From Oscillibacter sp. (GTDB lineage Bacteria; Bacillota; Clostridia; Oscillospirales; Oscillospiraceae): 64,000 nt of DNA. A program made the translations under genes and the position numbers. The stretch is from the NCBI GenBank assembly GCA_003539495.1, contig DPPB01000012.1, positions 161,967 through 225,966 on the forward strand, read 5' to 3'. Shown here in pieces: positions 25,735 to 34,420 of the stretch. Numbering within the stretch: the first letter of the stretch is position 1; the number at the start of each line of letters is the position of its first letter. The notes beneath the pieces are model-generated. The model saw only the letters and a list, made by a program, of their open reading frames with translations, was not told the origin of the DNA and ran no database searches.

Positions 25735-25767
25735 CCGCCCCTGTGTGGATAAGCTGCATAGGGGCGG
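25735..25767. repeat. GC-rich intergenic hairpin
   Basis: CCGCCCCTGTG (25735-25745) and CATAGGGGCGG (25757-25767) form an 11-bp stem around 11 bases. GC-rich hairpins of the same look flank the small gene at the right end of the window (63721-63745, 63939-63970), so this may be a dispersed repeat type. Confidence 0.4.
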
Positions 25768-25802
25768 ATTTATTATTCCTGTCGCGCGGGCCGAATCTTG
25801 CT

Positions 25803-26759
25803 TCAGCCCAGGTCCACGTCGATGGCGAACAGCCCTCCAGCACCGCCGGAATATAGGTACAACACGTTATCATCAGGCTTGAACTTCCCTTCCCGGGCGA
25901 GTTTGATTAAGCCGGCAAAGGCTTTACCGGTATATACGGGATCTAGGAAAAGGCCCTCATTGGCCGCCATCATGCGGATGGCGGCGTTGCCCTCCGGGGA
26001 GGGAATGGCATAGCCGGGGCCACACATATTCACCAGGTGCACATCTGACTCGGTGGGCACAAAGTCCAGCTCCAGCAGCTTGGCTGTTTCCTGCATAATA
26101 CGTGTAGTGATTATCTCAAAGGGATCGCTGTCCACCATCAGGCCTACCACCTGGGTCTTCGGCATAAAAAGCTTAGCTCCCAGTGCCACGCCGGCGTGGG
26201 TACCGCCGCTGCCCTCGGCACAGCAGACGTAATCGAAATGCATACTTGTGTCGGCAATTTCCTTCATGCAGTTTACATAGCCCAGGGCGCCGATGGCGTT
26301 GGAGCCGCCGCAGGGGATTTTATAATACTTCTTGCCACTGGCTTGGCCCACGCGATCCATCTCGGCGTAAATGTCGTCATAGCTGTCCGTGTCCATGAAC
26401 CTGACGTCGGTATCCATGAGGTACTCCAGCAGCTGGTTGCCCTTGCGCTCGGTAACGCCGCGCTTTTTCAGAATTAGGATGGGCGTCATGCCCAGCTTTT
26501 TGGCGCAGGCTGCCGTCAGCATTGCGTGGTTGGATTGTGCGCCGCCGGTGGTGAACACGATCTCTGCGCCCTGTCGCTTGGCGTCTGCCAGCAGGAACTC
26601 CAGCTTGCGCACCTTATTGCCGCCCAAGCCGATACCGGTCAGATCATCGCGCTTGATCCACACATTGGTTCCCAGCAGACGACTAATATTCTCCAGCTTC
26701 TGAATGGGGGTGGGCAGCACCGCAAGGGGAATCCGGGGAAACTCCTGTAAACTCTTCAT
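25803..26759 (-). CDS. D-cysteine desulfhydrase / ACC deaminase family PLP enzyme
   Basis: A 318-residue fold-type II PLP enzyme. The cofactor lysine is K49 in GIGLGGNKVRKLEF; the substrate region TTGGAQSNHAMLTAACA and the phosphate-binding loop GSGGTHAGVALG are clear. The family includes D-cysteine desulfhydrase (D-cysteine to pyruvate, sulfide and ammonia) and 1-aminocyclopropane-1-carboxylate deaminase; sequence reading alone favours the former. It follows the NtrC-type regulator by 46 bp on the same strand and is probably co-transcribed with it. That link fits clostridial regulators of cysteine or amino-acid breakdown. Confidence 0.82.
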   Translation of the reverse strand: MKSLQEFPRIPLAVLPTPIQKLENISRLLGTNVWIKRDDLTGIGLGGNKVRKLEFLLADAKRQGAEIVFTTGGAQSNHAMLTAACAKKLGMTPILILKKRGVTERKGNQLLEYLMDTDVRFMDTDSYDDIYAEMDRVGQASGKKYYKIPCGGSNAIGALGYVNCMKEIADTSMHFDYVCCAEGSGGTHAGVALGAKLFMPKTQVVGLMVDSDPFEIITTRIMQETAKLLELDFVPTESDVHLVNMCGPGYAIPSPEGNAAIRMMAANEGLFLDPVYTGKAFAGLIKLAREGKFKPDDNVLYLYSGGAGGLFAIDVDLG

Positions 26760-26805
26760 ATTTGTTCTCCTTTCATGGTATCAAAATATGTATGGATTCG
26801 GTCTG

Positions 26806-28590
26806 TCAGTGCAGACCGTACTCCTTCAGCCTTTCGTAAAACACGGACCGAGACAGATCCAGCTGCTTCATAGCTTTCTGCCGATCTCCTCCGCACTGAG
26901 CCAGTACCTGCTGGATAAAGCGCTTTTCCTCCTGTCGTAGGTGCTGCCGCAGCGTCAGTGGCGCAGACTCCGTTGGCAGGTGGATATGCTCCGGATAGAT
27001 GATGTCCGAATCTGACAGCGCCGCCGCTCCCTCCAGCACGTTTTCCAGCTCTCGCAGATTGCCGGGCCAATCGTAGTTGATTAGCTTGCTGAAAGCCTCT
27101 CCGGACAGTGTTTTTTCAGATATATGATAGCGCTGGCAAATCTGCTCTGTCAGCTGGTTGGCCAGCAGATAGATGTCCTCTTTATGGTCACGCAGGGACG
27201 GCATCTCCACCGAAAAGGCTGAGAGCCGGTAATACAGGTCCTGGCGGAACCGACCGGAATCTACCTCGTCCCGCAGTTCCGGCCCGGCAATAAAGAGCAG
27301 CCGCACATCCACAGGAACCGGAGTAGAGGCGCCCACCGGCATAATCTCCCGCCGACGAATGGCATACAGCAGCTTGGCCTGTACATTCATAGGCAAGCCG
27401 CCCACCTCGTCCAACAGCAGCGTACCGCCGTCGGCCTCCAGGAAGGAGCCGGGTACCCCACCTTCTCTGCCGAACAGCTGCTCCTCCAGCAGACCCGGCG
27501 CCACGGCAGAGCAATCCGTTCGAAGAAAAGGACCTCCCCTGGGCTGCACTTGCTGGATGCTCTTGGCCAGCTTCGTCCGCCCTGTGCCTACCTCGCCGGT
27601 GATGAAAATATTACAATCCATCTGGCTAAGCTTATAGGCCCGCCGCCGGACGGCGCGCATGGCGGCGGAGCTGCCGTAGGTCTGCAGAGAGCCTTCTTCC
27701 TCCGGCAGGCTGCGCTCGGAGGACTCCCGGTATTTCCGCTCCGCCGCGGCAATGGCTGTGTTGCGCTCCATAATCGTGGTGCGTATGTCCTCAATATTGC
27801 GGAACTTGACGATGATCCCCGCGATCTCCTCCCCATCCCGAATGGGCAGGATGGAGGCCAGCAGGGCAAATCCGTTGATTTCATAGGCAACATCCGAGAA
27901 GCCGGGAGCCTGCCCGTCCAGCACCTGCCGCAGGTGCTCCTCGAAAAGCTCGCCCTCAAAAAAATCCTTGAAATGGTAACCCACCACGCAGATCTCCTGA
28001 TCCGGGCCCTTTGCAATATAGGTGCTGCCCCGCAGCAGACTACCAAGGCCTTCTTTTCGGGCGGAGTAGCCTTTTTCTTCCCAAAACTTCACCTGCCGGG
28101 TCCGGTGGTCCAAAATGACCGCCTGACAGACGGAAACAAAATATGTAATGGAGTATACCTTCTCCCGCACCTCCACGGCAATCTGCTTGTCGCCAATGTG
28201 TACGGAAATAGGAACGCCCTGAAAGGTTACATCCAGGTGCAGCCCCACGGATTCACCGCCCCGCAGATATTTGTACACAGGCTTGACGCCAGGCCCCTTG
28301 TATACGCCCACCGCCGCCAGAATATCATTCGGCCGCAGGCGCGGATCCCGGATGCCAATCACCGCCAGGTCCTCCGGCGTCAGATTGCCGTCATCGGCGC
28401 CCATGGCGGTGGTGGCCAGAATCACCAGATCACCCGGCTCCAGCCGACCGGCTGAATGGGCGTACAGGCTGTGGTTGAATAGGCCAAAGCGTTCCTTGGC
28501 CTGCTGATTGATATGAGTTACAATCCCCTGTCGGTCCATGGTGAACATGGCGTGGGAGGATGAGTCCATGACATTTTGCAGTATATCCAT
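26806..28590 (-). CDS. NtrC-family regulator with degenerate sigma-54 interaction loop
   Basis: A 594-residue regulator: N-terminal PAS-type sensor domain(s) (about 1-280), AAA+ domain (about 305-530) and a Fis-type helix-turn-helix at the end (DRQKAMKQLDLSRSVFYERL). The AAA+ part is unusual. Walker A reads GEVGTGRTK, with Arg338 where Lys is expected. The GAFTGA loop that contacts sigma-54 is gone: the text goes from LFGREGG straight through VPGSF to LEADGGT (374-389). Walker B (LLLDEV) is kept. It probably does not remodel sigma-54 polymerase and may act on sigma-A promoters, as TyrR does. It has its own promoter at 28666-28694. Confidence 0.88.
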   Translation of the reverse strand: MDILQNVMDSSSHAMFTMDRQGIVTHINQQAKERFGLFNHSLYAHSAGRLEPGDLVILATTAMGADDGNLTPEDLAVIGIRDPRLRPNDILAAVGVYKGPGVKPVYKYLRGGESVGLHLDVTFQGVPISVHIGDKQIAVEVREKVYSITYFVSVCQAVILDHRTRQVKFWEEKGYSARKEGLGSLLRGSTYIAKGPDQEICVVGYHFKDFFEGELFEEHLRQVLDGQAPGFSDVAYEINGFALLASILPIRDGEEIAGIIVKFRNIEDIRTTIMERNTAIAAAERKYRESSERSLPEEEGSLQTYGSSAAMRAVRRRAYKLSQMDCNIFITGEVGTGRTKLAKSIQQVQPRGGPFLRTDCSAVAPGLLEEQLFGREGGVPGSFLEADGGTLLLDEVGGLPMNVQAKLLYAIRRREIMPVGASTPVPVDVRLLFIAGPELRDEVDSGRFRQDLYYRLSAFSVEMPSLRDHKEDIYLLANQLTEQICQRYHISEKTLSGEAFSKLINYDWPGNLRELENVLEGAAALSDSDIIYPEHIHLPTESAPLTLRQHLRQEEKRFIQQVLAQCGGDRQKAMKQLDLSRSVFYERLKEYGLH

Positions 28591-28665
28591 CCTGCATACC
28601 TCTTTTCACCCATTTCTGCGGTGTTCGTTCCTCTCTGTCCTGCTGTATCCGCCGTTTACACAATA

Positions 28666-28694
28666 ATTTTACACGATTACCGCAAAGTTTTCAA
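28666..28694 (-). promoter_or_regulatory. Sigma-A promoter of the NtrC-family regulator
   Basis: On the minus strand TTGAAA (28689-28694), 17-bp spacer, TAAAAT (28666-28671), about 75 bp before the regulator start. No -24/-12 sigma-54 promoter is visible. Confidence 0.7.
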
Positions 28695-28699
28695 TGGGT

Positions 28700-28737
28700 A
28701 TAAAATCAAAGCCCGCCTGGGCGGGCCTTGATTTTAT
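28700..28737 (-). terminator. Terminator after lysA
   Basis: A long near-perfect stem (ATAAAATCAA-GCCCGCC with GGCGGGC-TTGATTTTAT) 10 bp after the lysA stop. In the leftward direction it is followed by TTTGATTTTAT, so it closes the dapF-symporter-lysA operon just ahead of the regulator promoter. Confidence 0.85.
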
Positions 28738-28746
28738 TGCTTTTGC

Positions 28747-30045
28747 TTACAGGTCACAGGCGCACAGATCCTCGAAGGTTTCCCGACGAATGGCTATATA
28801 ACTCTTGCCGCCGCTGAGCATTACTGTAGCGGGCCGCGGCAGGCGGTTATAGTTGGAGGCCATAGAGTAGTTGTATGCACCGGTGGTACACACTGCCACA
28901 GTGTCGCCGCGGCCCACGGAGGCAGGCAGCATCACATGCTCCTGGATGATATCGCCGCTCTCGCAGCAGCGGCCCACCACAGAGGCCTCGAAGTCGCACT
29001 TCTCATTCATTTTATTAGCCAGCAGGCAGGTATAGTTGGCTTTATACAGCGCATAGCGTGGATTATCCGGCATGCCGCCGTCAATGGAGACATAGTTTTT
29101 ATAGCCGGGGATCTTCTTCACCGTGCCACAGGTATACAGAGTCATGCCTGCCGCGCCCACAATGCTGCGGCCGGGCTCCATATGGATCTCAGGCATTTCA
29201 ATGTTCAGCCGCTTGCAAGCCGTCTGGATGGCTGCTGCCACCTGACTCACCTTGGTGTCCACATCCAGGAAGGGATCACTCTCGACATAGCGGACGCCAT
29301 AGCCGCCGCCCAGATCCAGCTGCTGCGCCATATAGCCGTGCTTTTCCTTCATAGCGGCAATGAACTCCAGCATAATGACGGCCGCGCGCTCAAAAATATC
29401 CTCACCGAATACCTGGGAACCCACATGGCAGTGGAAGCCCATCAGCTCCACATGGGGCTGGGCCAAGGTAAACACGGTGATTTCCTCCGCTTGTCCGGTC
29501 TCCACGGCAGAGCCGAACTTACTATCCACCTTGCCGGTGGAAATGGCCTCATAGGTATGGGGATCAATGCCCGGGGTCAGGCGCAGCAGCACCTTCTGCT
29601 TGATGCCCCGGCGGCCGGCCTCGGCCTCAATGGCCTTGATTTCCTCCACATTGTCCGCTACAAAGTAGCCAATATGGTTATCCATACCGTACACGATATC
29701 CCCATCGGTCTTATTGTTGCTGTGGAAGTAGGCGTGGGACAGGTCGTAGCCCGCCTGCAGGGCGGTGTAGATCTCGCCTGAGGATACCACATCGATGCCC
29801 ATGCCCTCCTCCTTCATGATCTCGTAGATGCGCTTGAAGGCGTTGGCCTTGCTGGCATACAGGGGGCGGCTGGAGGGGCCGAAATGCTTCTTGAAGGCAT
29901 TCTGATACACGCGACACTGATGGCGGATATAGTCTTCATCCAGCAAATACAGCGGTGTGCCGTACTGCTTAGCCAGGGCCACTGTATCCTGGCCAGCAAA
30001 GTGGAGGTGGCCATTGGCTCCGATAGTAATATTCTCACAGATCAT
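28747..30045 (-). CDS. lysA: Diaminopimelate decarboxylase
   Basis: PLP-dependent fold-type III enzyme that converts meso-diaminopimelate to L-lysine (432 residues). The cofactor lysine is K66 in LYASKANAF; other signatures are GFHCHVGSQ, DLGGGYGVRY, EPGRSIVG and the substrate motif CCESGDII. I start at ATG 30045 with AGAAAGGA upstream; the longer open frame begins in noncoding sequence. It is the third gene after dapF and an amino-acid or dicarboxylate symporter. The combination covers the last two steps of lysine synthesis together with a transporter. Confidence 0.93.
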   Translation of the reverse strand: MICENITIGANGHLHFAGQDTVALAKQYGTPLYLLDEDYIRHQCRVYQNAFKKHFGPSSRPLYASKANAFKRIYEIMKEEGMGIDVVSSGEIYTALQAGYDLSHAYFHSNNKTDGDIVYGMDNHIGYFVADNVEEIKAIEAEAGRRGIKQKVLLRLTPGIDPHTYEAISTGKVDSKFGSAVETGQAEEITVFTLAQPHVELMGFHCHVGSQVFGEDIFERAAVIMLEFIAAMKEKHGYMAQQLDLGGGYGVRYVESDPFLDVDTKVSQVAAAIQTACKRLNIEMPEIHMEPGRSIVGAAGMTLYTCGTVKKIPGYKNYVSIDGGMPDNPRYALYKANYTCLLANKMNEKCDFEASVVGRCCESGDIIQEHVMLPASVGRGDTVAVCTTGAYNYSMASNYNRLPRPATVMLSGGKSYIAIRRETFEDLCACDL

Positions 30046-30180
30046 AGCGATATCCTTTCTTTTTCCCACTGATTCGATTCTTATGTATGTGTAAGGCTCA
30101 CAGCGAGCCGGATATACAAATTTAAGGCTTTTGTTTGTATTTAAGGCGGATAATATCTTGTATGAATGTGTCCGTGAAAT

Positions 30181-30226
30181 TGGGCGCAGGGGCTGCGGCT
30201 CAACCACACCACAGCCCCCTGCCCAT
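30181..30226 (-). other. Intercistronic hairpin between symporter gene and lysA
   Basis: TGGGCGCAGGGGCTG pairs with CAGCCCCCTGCCCA around about 15 bases. No T-run follows in the leftward direction, so it may modulate lysA expression rather than end transcription. The rest of the 213-bp gap holds nothing recognisable. Confidence 0.4.
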
Positions 30227-30258
30227 TCTGCCGAGAGCAGAGGAGGTACTGAAATAGA

Positions 30259-31530
30259 TTACTCAGCCTTCTCGGCGACAGCAGTTTCCTTCTTCTTGGC
30301 CAGAGCTTTTTCCAGCCAATCCTTGCCGTCCGCAAAGCGGGAGACAATGTAGGTCACCACATAGTCGCCGGCAGAGTTGATCATGGTGGCGGGAGGATCG
30401 ACCAGGTTGCCGATGGCCACCAGAATGGGGAATGCCAGTTCCATCTGATTGGGGAAGAAGATGGAGCAGATGATGTACTCGCCGATGTAGCCACCGCCGG
30501 GCACGCCGGACATACCGACGGAGGACAGCACAGCCACCAGAACGATGGGGATCAGCTTGCCCCAGCTCATATCCTGACCGAATACGCCCCAAACAAAGGC
30601 GATCTTCAACACGCAGGAGAAGCAGGAGCCGTCCATGTGCATGGTAGCGCCCAGAGGCACGACCATCTCAGCCACGTCCTTGCTGACGCCGGTATCCTCA
30701 GCCTCTTCCAGGTTGGTGGGGATGGTAGCGACAGAGGAGCAGGTACCCAAGGAGACCACAGCGGGCTTGGTGATGTGCTTGAACATGGTCTTCACGCCGT
30801 GCTTGCCGCCGCCGAACCAGGCGAACAGCGGGAACGCAGTAAAGATGTAGACAAAGCACAGGGGATAGTACACAGCCATGGCGCGGCCATAGGAGCCGGC
30901 GATCTGGGGACCATAGTCAGCGACCAAGCCGGCGAAGATAGCGAAGAAGGCCACGGGAGCGTAGTAGGTGATGATCTTGATGAACTTCATCATGACATCG
31001 GTCATGCTGCTGAGCCACTTGGCGACCAGGGTCTCAGAGCCGCCCGCCATGTTGGTGGCGAAGCCGAACAGCACGGAGAACACGATCAGGGGCAGCATGG
31101 CCTTGCGGCTCAGCAGACCCACGAAGTCGCTGGCAGTGAAGAAGTTGACGATCATGTCGGAGATGGAGGCGTACTCGCCCATTTCCTCAGAGGGGATGTC
31201 GTTCCAGGGAACCAGTACCGGGGGGAAGATCTTCATCAGTGCGAACATGATGACAGCAGCGATGGCACCGGTGATGACGAAGGTCGCCACCGTGGTGCCC
31301 ATGATCTTACCGGCACGCTTCATGCTCTTCATGTTGGCGATGGAGCCCGCGATGGACACGAACACCAGGGGAACCACCACGCAGAACATCATGTTGATGA
31401 ACACGGTGCCAAGGGGCTTTACGACAGGGGCCACACTGGGGGCCAGCCAGCCCACCAGCGCGCCGATGATCATTGCGCCCAGCATGATGCCAAGGAAAAT
31501 ATAATTCTTGACTACAGCTTTCTTTTCCAT
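30259..31530 (-). CDS. Dicarboxylate/amino acid:cation symporter (DAACS family)
   Basis: A 423-residue glutamate-transporter-homologue with about eight membrane helices and two re-entrant hairpins. HP1 is TCSSVATIPTNLEEA, the helix 7 cation motif is MHMDGSCF (NMDGT variant), HP2 is SSVGMSGVPGGG, and helix 8 has DPPATMINSAGD, where the aspartates and asparagine bind substrate and Na+. Family members import glutamate, aspartate, serine, threonine or C4-dicarboxylates with Na+ or H+. The substrate here is not readable, but its place between dapF and lysA suggests an amino acid of that pathway. Confidence 0.92.
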   Translation of the reverse strand: MEKKAVVKNYIFLGIMLGAMIIGALVGWLAPSVAPVVKPLGTVFINMMFCVVVPLVFVSIAGSIANMKSMKRAGKIMGTTVATFVITGAIAAVIMFALMKIFPPVLVPWNDIPSEEMGEYASISDMIVNFFTASDFVGLLSRKAMLPLIVFSVLFGFATNMAGGSETLVAKWLSSMTDVMMKFIKIITYYAPVAFFAIFAGLVADYGPQIAGSYGRAMAVYYPLCFVYIFTAFPLFAWFGGGKHGVKTMFKHITKPAVVSLGTCSSVATIPTNLEEAEDTGVSKDVAEMVVPLGATMHMDGSCFSCVLKIAFVWGVFGQDMSWGKLIPIVLVAVLSSVGMSGVPGGGYIGEYIICSIFFPNQMELAFPILVAIGNLVDPPATMINSAGDYVVTYIVSRFADGKDWLEKALAKKKETAVAEKAE

Positions 31531-31625
31531 AAGTTTTTACTCCTCCTAACTGATTTTGGTTGATTTGACTGCTCTCTATGTAAAGCATATGCTTACATAC
31601 CTTAGTTAAATAGTTGTAATTAATG

Positions 31626-32468
31626 TCAGATGGTCAGGGCCTCGTCGGTAATCTCACCCTTGCAGACGATGTTAGTGGGGCCGGTGAGAAATAGATCGGT
31701 GACATGTCCGCTGCCGTCCCGCTCTACGTCAATATACAGGGTACCGCCGGTCATATCCACCCGGACGTTTTTCCCGGAGACCTTGCCCAGCAGCGTCAGC
31801 ACAGTTACCACAGAGCCGGTACCGGTGCCGCAGGCATAGGTGAAGTCCTCCACCCCCCGCTCATAGGTGCGCTCATATACATGGTCCGGGCCGATGATCT
31901 CGTAAAAGTTCACGTTAGCGCCCTTGGGGAAATCCTTATAGAACCGCAGCTTACGACCCAACCGGAACAGTATCTGCGTGTCGAAATTCTTCAGGTCCTT
32001 CATGGGCACTGCCGCATGCGGGATGCCGGGGTCTCCCAGCTCCACATAGGCGCAATCATAGGTCGCGCCGTCCACCTCCGCCTTGCCATCCAGGCGCATG
32101 TTGCAGGGATCGTTGAGCCGCACACGGTACAGCCGGCGATCCACCCGCCAACCAGTGACCAGGCCCGCCGTGGTCTCCACCTTCTGCACCTCGCCGGCCA
32201 ATCCGTTTTCATAGCCATATCGGCAGATGCAGCGGGCACCGTTGCCGCACATCTCCCCCACGGAGCCATCGGAATTGAAAAACAGCATCTTGTAGTCGCC
32301 GCCGTAGGTGGGCTTTTTCACCACCATGAATCCGTCGGCACCGATGGACATATGCCGCTCACAGACAGTGCGGATGATCTCCGGCCAATTCTCATCGGGT
32401 ATAGCATCCTGTCGGTCATCCACCACAATAAAGTCGTTGCCGGCACCGTTCATTTTCCAAAACTCCAT
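31626..32468 (-). CDS. dapF: Diaminopimelate epimerase
   Basis: PLP-independent racemase that interconverts LL- and meso-diaminopimelate (280 residues). The two catalytic cysteines lie in EMCGNGARC (C74) and YACGTGTGS (C213); the N-terminal KMNGAGNDFIVVD is the family start. First gene of the dapF-symporter-lysA unit, with AAGGAGG upstream, a good promoter at 32501-32529 and an inverted-repeat operator candidate just beyond it. Confidence 0.95.
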   Translation of the reverse strand: MEFWKMNGAGNDFIVVDDRQDAIPDENWPEIIRTVCERHMSIGADGFMVVKKPTYGGDYKMLFFNSDGSVGEMCGNGARCICRYGYENGLAGEVQKVETTAGLVTGWRVDRRLYRVRLNDPCNMRLDGKAEVDGATYDCAYVELGDPGIPHAAVPMKDLKNFDTQILFRLGRKLRFYKDFPKGANVNFYEIIGPDHVYERTYERGVEDFTYACGTGTGSVVTVLTLLGKVSGKNVRVDMTGGTLYIDVERDGSGHVTDLFLTGPTNIVCKGEITDEALTI

Positions 32469-32500
32469 GGCGTAACGCCCTCCTTTTTGCTTGTAATTGC

Positions 32501-32529
32501 ATTGTACATGTCCTTTATAAGCTTGTCAA
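32501..32529 (-). promoter_or_regulatory. Promoter of dapF-symporter-lysA operon
   Basis: On the minus strand TTGACA (32524-32529), 17-bp spacer, TACAAT (32501-32506), about 30 bp before dapF. Confidence 0.8.
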
Positions 32530-32538
32530 ATTTTTGTC

Positions 32539-32581
32539 ATAGTCCTATTATTCGGATGTACCGTCCTAAAATCAGGACTAT
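32539..32581 (-). promoter_or_regulatory. Inverted-repeat operator candidate upstream of dapF promoter
   Basis: ATAGTCCT (32539-32546) and AGGACTAT (32574-32581) are perfect mirror arms 27 bp apart; an inner GTCCT/AGGAC pair shares the right arm. The element ends 10 bp upstream of the -35 box, a normal activator position. The nearby NtrC-family regulator is a candidate binder (inference). Confidence 0.5.
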
Positions 32582-32725
32582 CGCGCATATTTTATGGCAC
32601 TTTCCTACCAAGAGATAGGCTATACACAGTGGCCGACATATGCAGACCCCCGGCTTCCGCGTAAAGCAGATCCCGGGGGCCACCATCCTATAATTCTCTT
32701 TTCCCTTCTGCTGGCGTATTCCGTT

Positions 32726-34090
32726 TTATCGGCCCCTTCCCTCCTGCCTCAGGATCCTCCTGTAAAGCCATAGAGCTGCCAACATAGAGACGCAATCCAC
32801 AATGGGCTGCACCATGGTACAGCCGTACATGGGGAGTAATCCATTCAGCAGAAACAGCAGCGGGATATCCAGTACGCCCTTGCGCAGCACGGAGCAAATC
32901 AGGGATTCCTTCACTCGTCCCATAGCCTGAAACTGGGTGATCATGGGGTAGCATACGGCCATCATCGGCATAGCCAGCACCATGATTCGCAGAAAGGACG
33001 CTCCGTAGGCAACGGTGGCTGGTGTGTCAATAAATAGTCCCACCAGCATCGGCGCTAGCAGCTCATAAGTCAGCACACACACCAGCGAAAATACAACCGA
33101 TACGCCGCAGCCCAGCTTAAATACCTGATGCCGCCGCTCCTGGTTGCCGGCAGCGTAGTTATAGGCCAGCAGCGGCAGTATGCCGCCGGAAACGCCTATG
33201 GAAAAATACAGGGGCAGCATGTCCAGCTTTTTGACGATACCCAGCGCAGCCACTGCATCGGTGTCGTAGGCGGACATGAACTTCATCAGTGCCCCTACTG
33301 CCACCATGGTCAGCAAATACTGGGCACAGGAGGGAAAGCCGATTTTCACTATGCTGCCCATGTGCTTAGCGGTATACCGCATGCTGCCGGGCCGCAGCGA
33401 TACCACTGAGCTGCGGCGCCTGTTAAAAATGCAGAAGAGCAGAAACAACGTACCAATGCCATTGGAGATGGCTGTAGCCAGCCCCGCCCCCTGGGCTCCC
33501 AATCCCAAAAACTGCGGCAGCACGAATAGTGGATCCAGGGCAATGTTGATAAGGCCGCCCAGAGATACGCCCGCCGACGCTATCCCCGCACTGCCCTCTG
33601 CGCGCAGGAGGTTTGCAAGCAAAATGTTGATGATGGCGCAGGGACCGCCCCAAATAACTACCCATTTGGCATAGTGGAACGCCAACGCATACGTCTCCGA
33701 CGTAGCTCCGCACAGATGCAGCAATGGTGATGCAAGCCAAGCGAAGACAACGGAAAACAGCACCGCCGCAAGCAGACACCACCAAAAGGAGATGGCCGCA
33801 ATGCATCGGGCATCCGTGTCTTCATGCCGTCCCAAGGCCCGGGCCATGCAGCTGGCCCCACCTACGGCAAACAGATTGGCGATGGCCGTCATCAGTACGG
33901 TAATGGTGTACGCCACCGATACCGCCGCCGTCTGCAGCGGGTCGTTTAGTAGTCCTACAAAATAGGTGTCCGCCAGATTGTAGGCCAACAACACCATCTG
34001 ACTGGCGATAGCGGGTAAAATCTGCCGCCGCACCGCCTGGGACGCGGGCATTTGCTCAAATAGATAAGTTTTATCGGTTGAACGATCCAT
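32726..34090 (-). CDS. MATE family efflux transporter
   Basis: A 454-residue polytopic protein with the twelve-helix, two-fold repeated layout of MatE domains. Typical segments are DTYFVGLLNDPLQTAAVSVA in the first half and DMLPLYFSIGVSGGILPLLAYNYAAGN in the second. MATE proteins export cationic compounds using a Na+ or H+ gradient. It stands alone between its promoter (34120-34148) and the dapF region and is not obviously linked to either neighbour. The exported compound is unknown. Confidence 0.92.
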   Translation of the reverse strand: MDRSTDKTYLFEQMPASQAVRRQILPAIASQMVLLAYNLADTYFVGLLNDPLQTAAVSVAYTITVLMTAIANLFAVGGASCMARALGRHEDTDARCIAAISFWWCLLAAVLFSVVFAWLASPLLHLCGATSETYALAFHYAKWVVIWGGPCAIINILLANLLRAEGSAGIASAGVSLGGLINIALDPLFVLPQFLGLGAQGAGLATAISNGIGTLFLLFCIFNRRRSSVVSLRPGSMRYTAKHMGSIVKIGFPSCAQYLLTMVAVGALMKFMSAYDTDAVAALGIVKKLDMLPLYFSIGVSGGILPLLAYNYAAGNQERRHQVFKLGCGVSVVFSLVCVLTYELLAPMLVGLFIDTPATVAYGASFLRIMVLAMPMMAVCYPMITQFQAMGRVKESLICSVLRKGVLDIPLLFLLNGLLPMYGCTMVQPIVDCVSMLAALWLYRRILRQEGRGR

Positions 34091-34119
34091 ATCGTGCCTC
34101 CCGCATATTATTCGGAATC

Positions 34120-34148
34120 ATTTTACACCGGATAAAAACAGATAGCAA
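34120..34148 (-). promoter_or_regulatory. Promoter of MATE gene
   Basis: On the minus strand TTGCTA (34143-34148), 17-bp spacer, TAAAAT (34120-34125). The remaining 270 bp to the divergent gene at 34421 contain a weak rightward promoter-like pair (TTGTGT and TACCAT, about 34344-34372) and nothing else recognised. Confidence 0.55.
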
Positions 34149-34420
34149 GCAAAGAAGCTGTCGTATGAATCGTATTCTTCAAGTATTCCTCTAATCCCGC
34201 CCCTCCCACCTATTCATTTGCACATTGAGCTGTCCCCTTGCTTCAAATGAATCTGCGCAGGGCATTTACACGGTTATTGGGATTCTGTCCCCATGATCTC
34301 AAAAAGCTTTCCCGCTTTTCTGTGCCGGACAACGATTTTCGTTGTGTTTTTCTCCTCAGTATGCTACCATAAAAGAAACAAACCAGCAGCGGCACAGTAA
34401 GCCGCATGAAAGGAGTTCCC

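Noticed and set aside
26760..26805. Sigma-54 promoter upstream of the desulfhydrase gene
   Set aside because: No TGGCAC-N5-TTGC element is present; the gap holds only an inverted repeat (GGTCTG/CAGACC) near the regulator stop.
32645..32681. Terminator for the MATE gene
   Set aside because: CCCCCGG/CCGGGGG can pair but leaves a long loop and no T-run follows; too weak to call.
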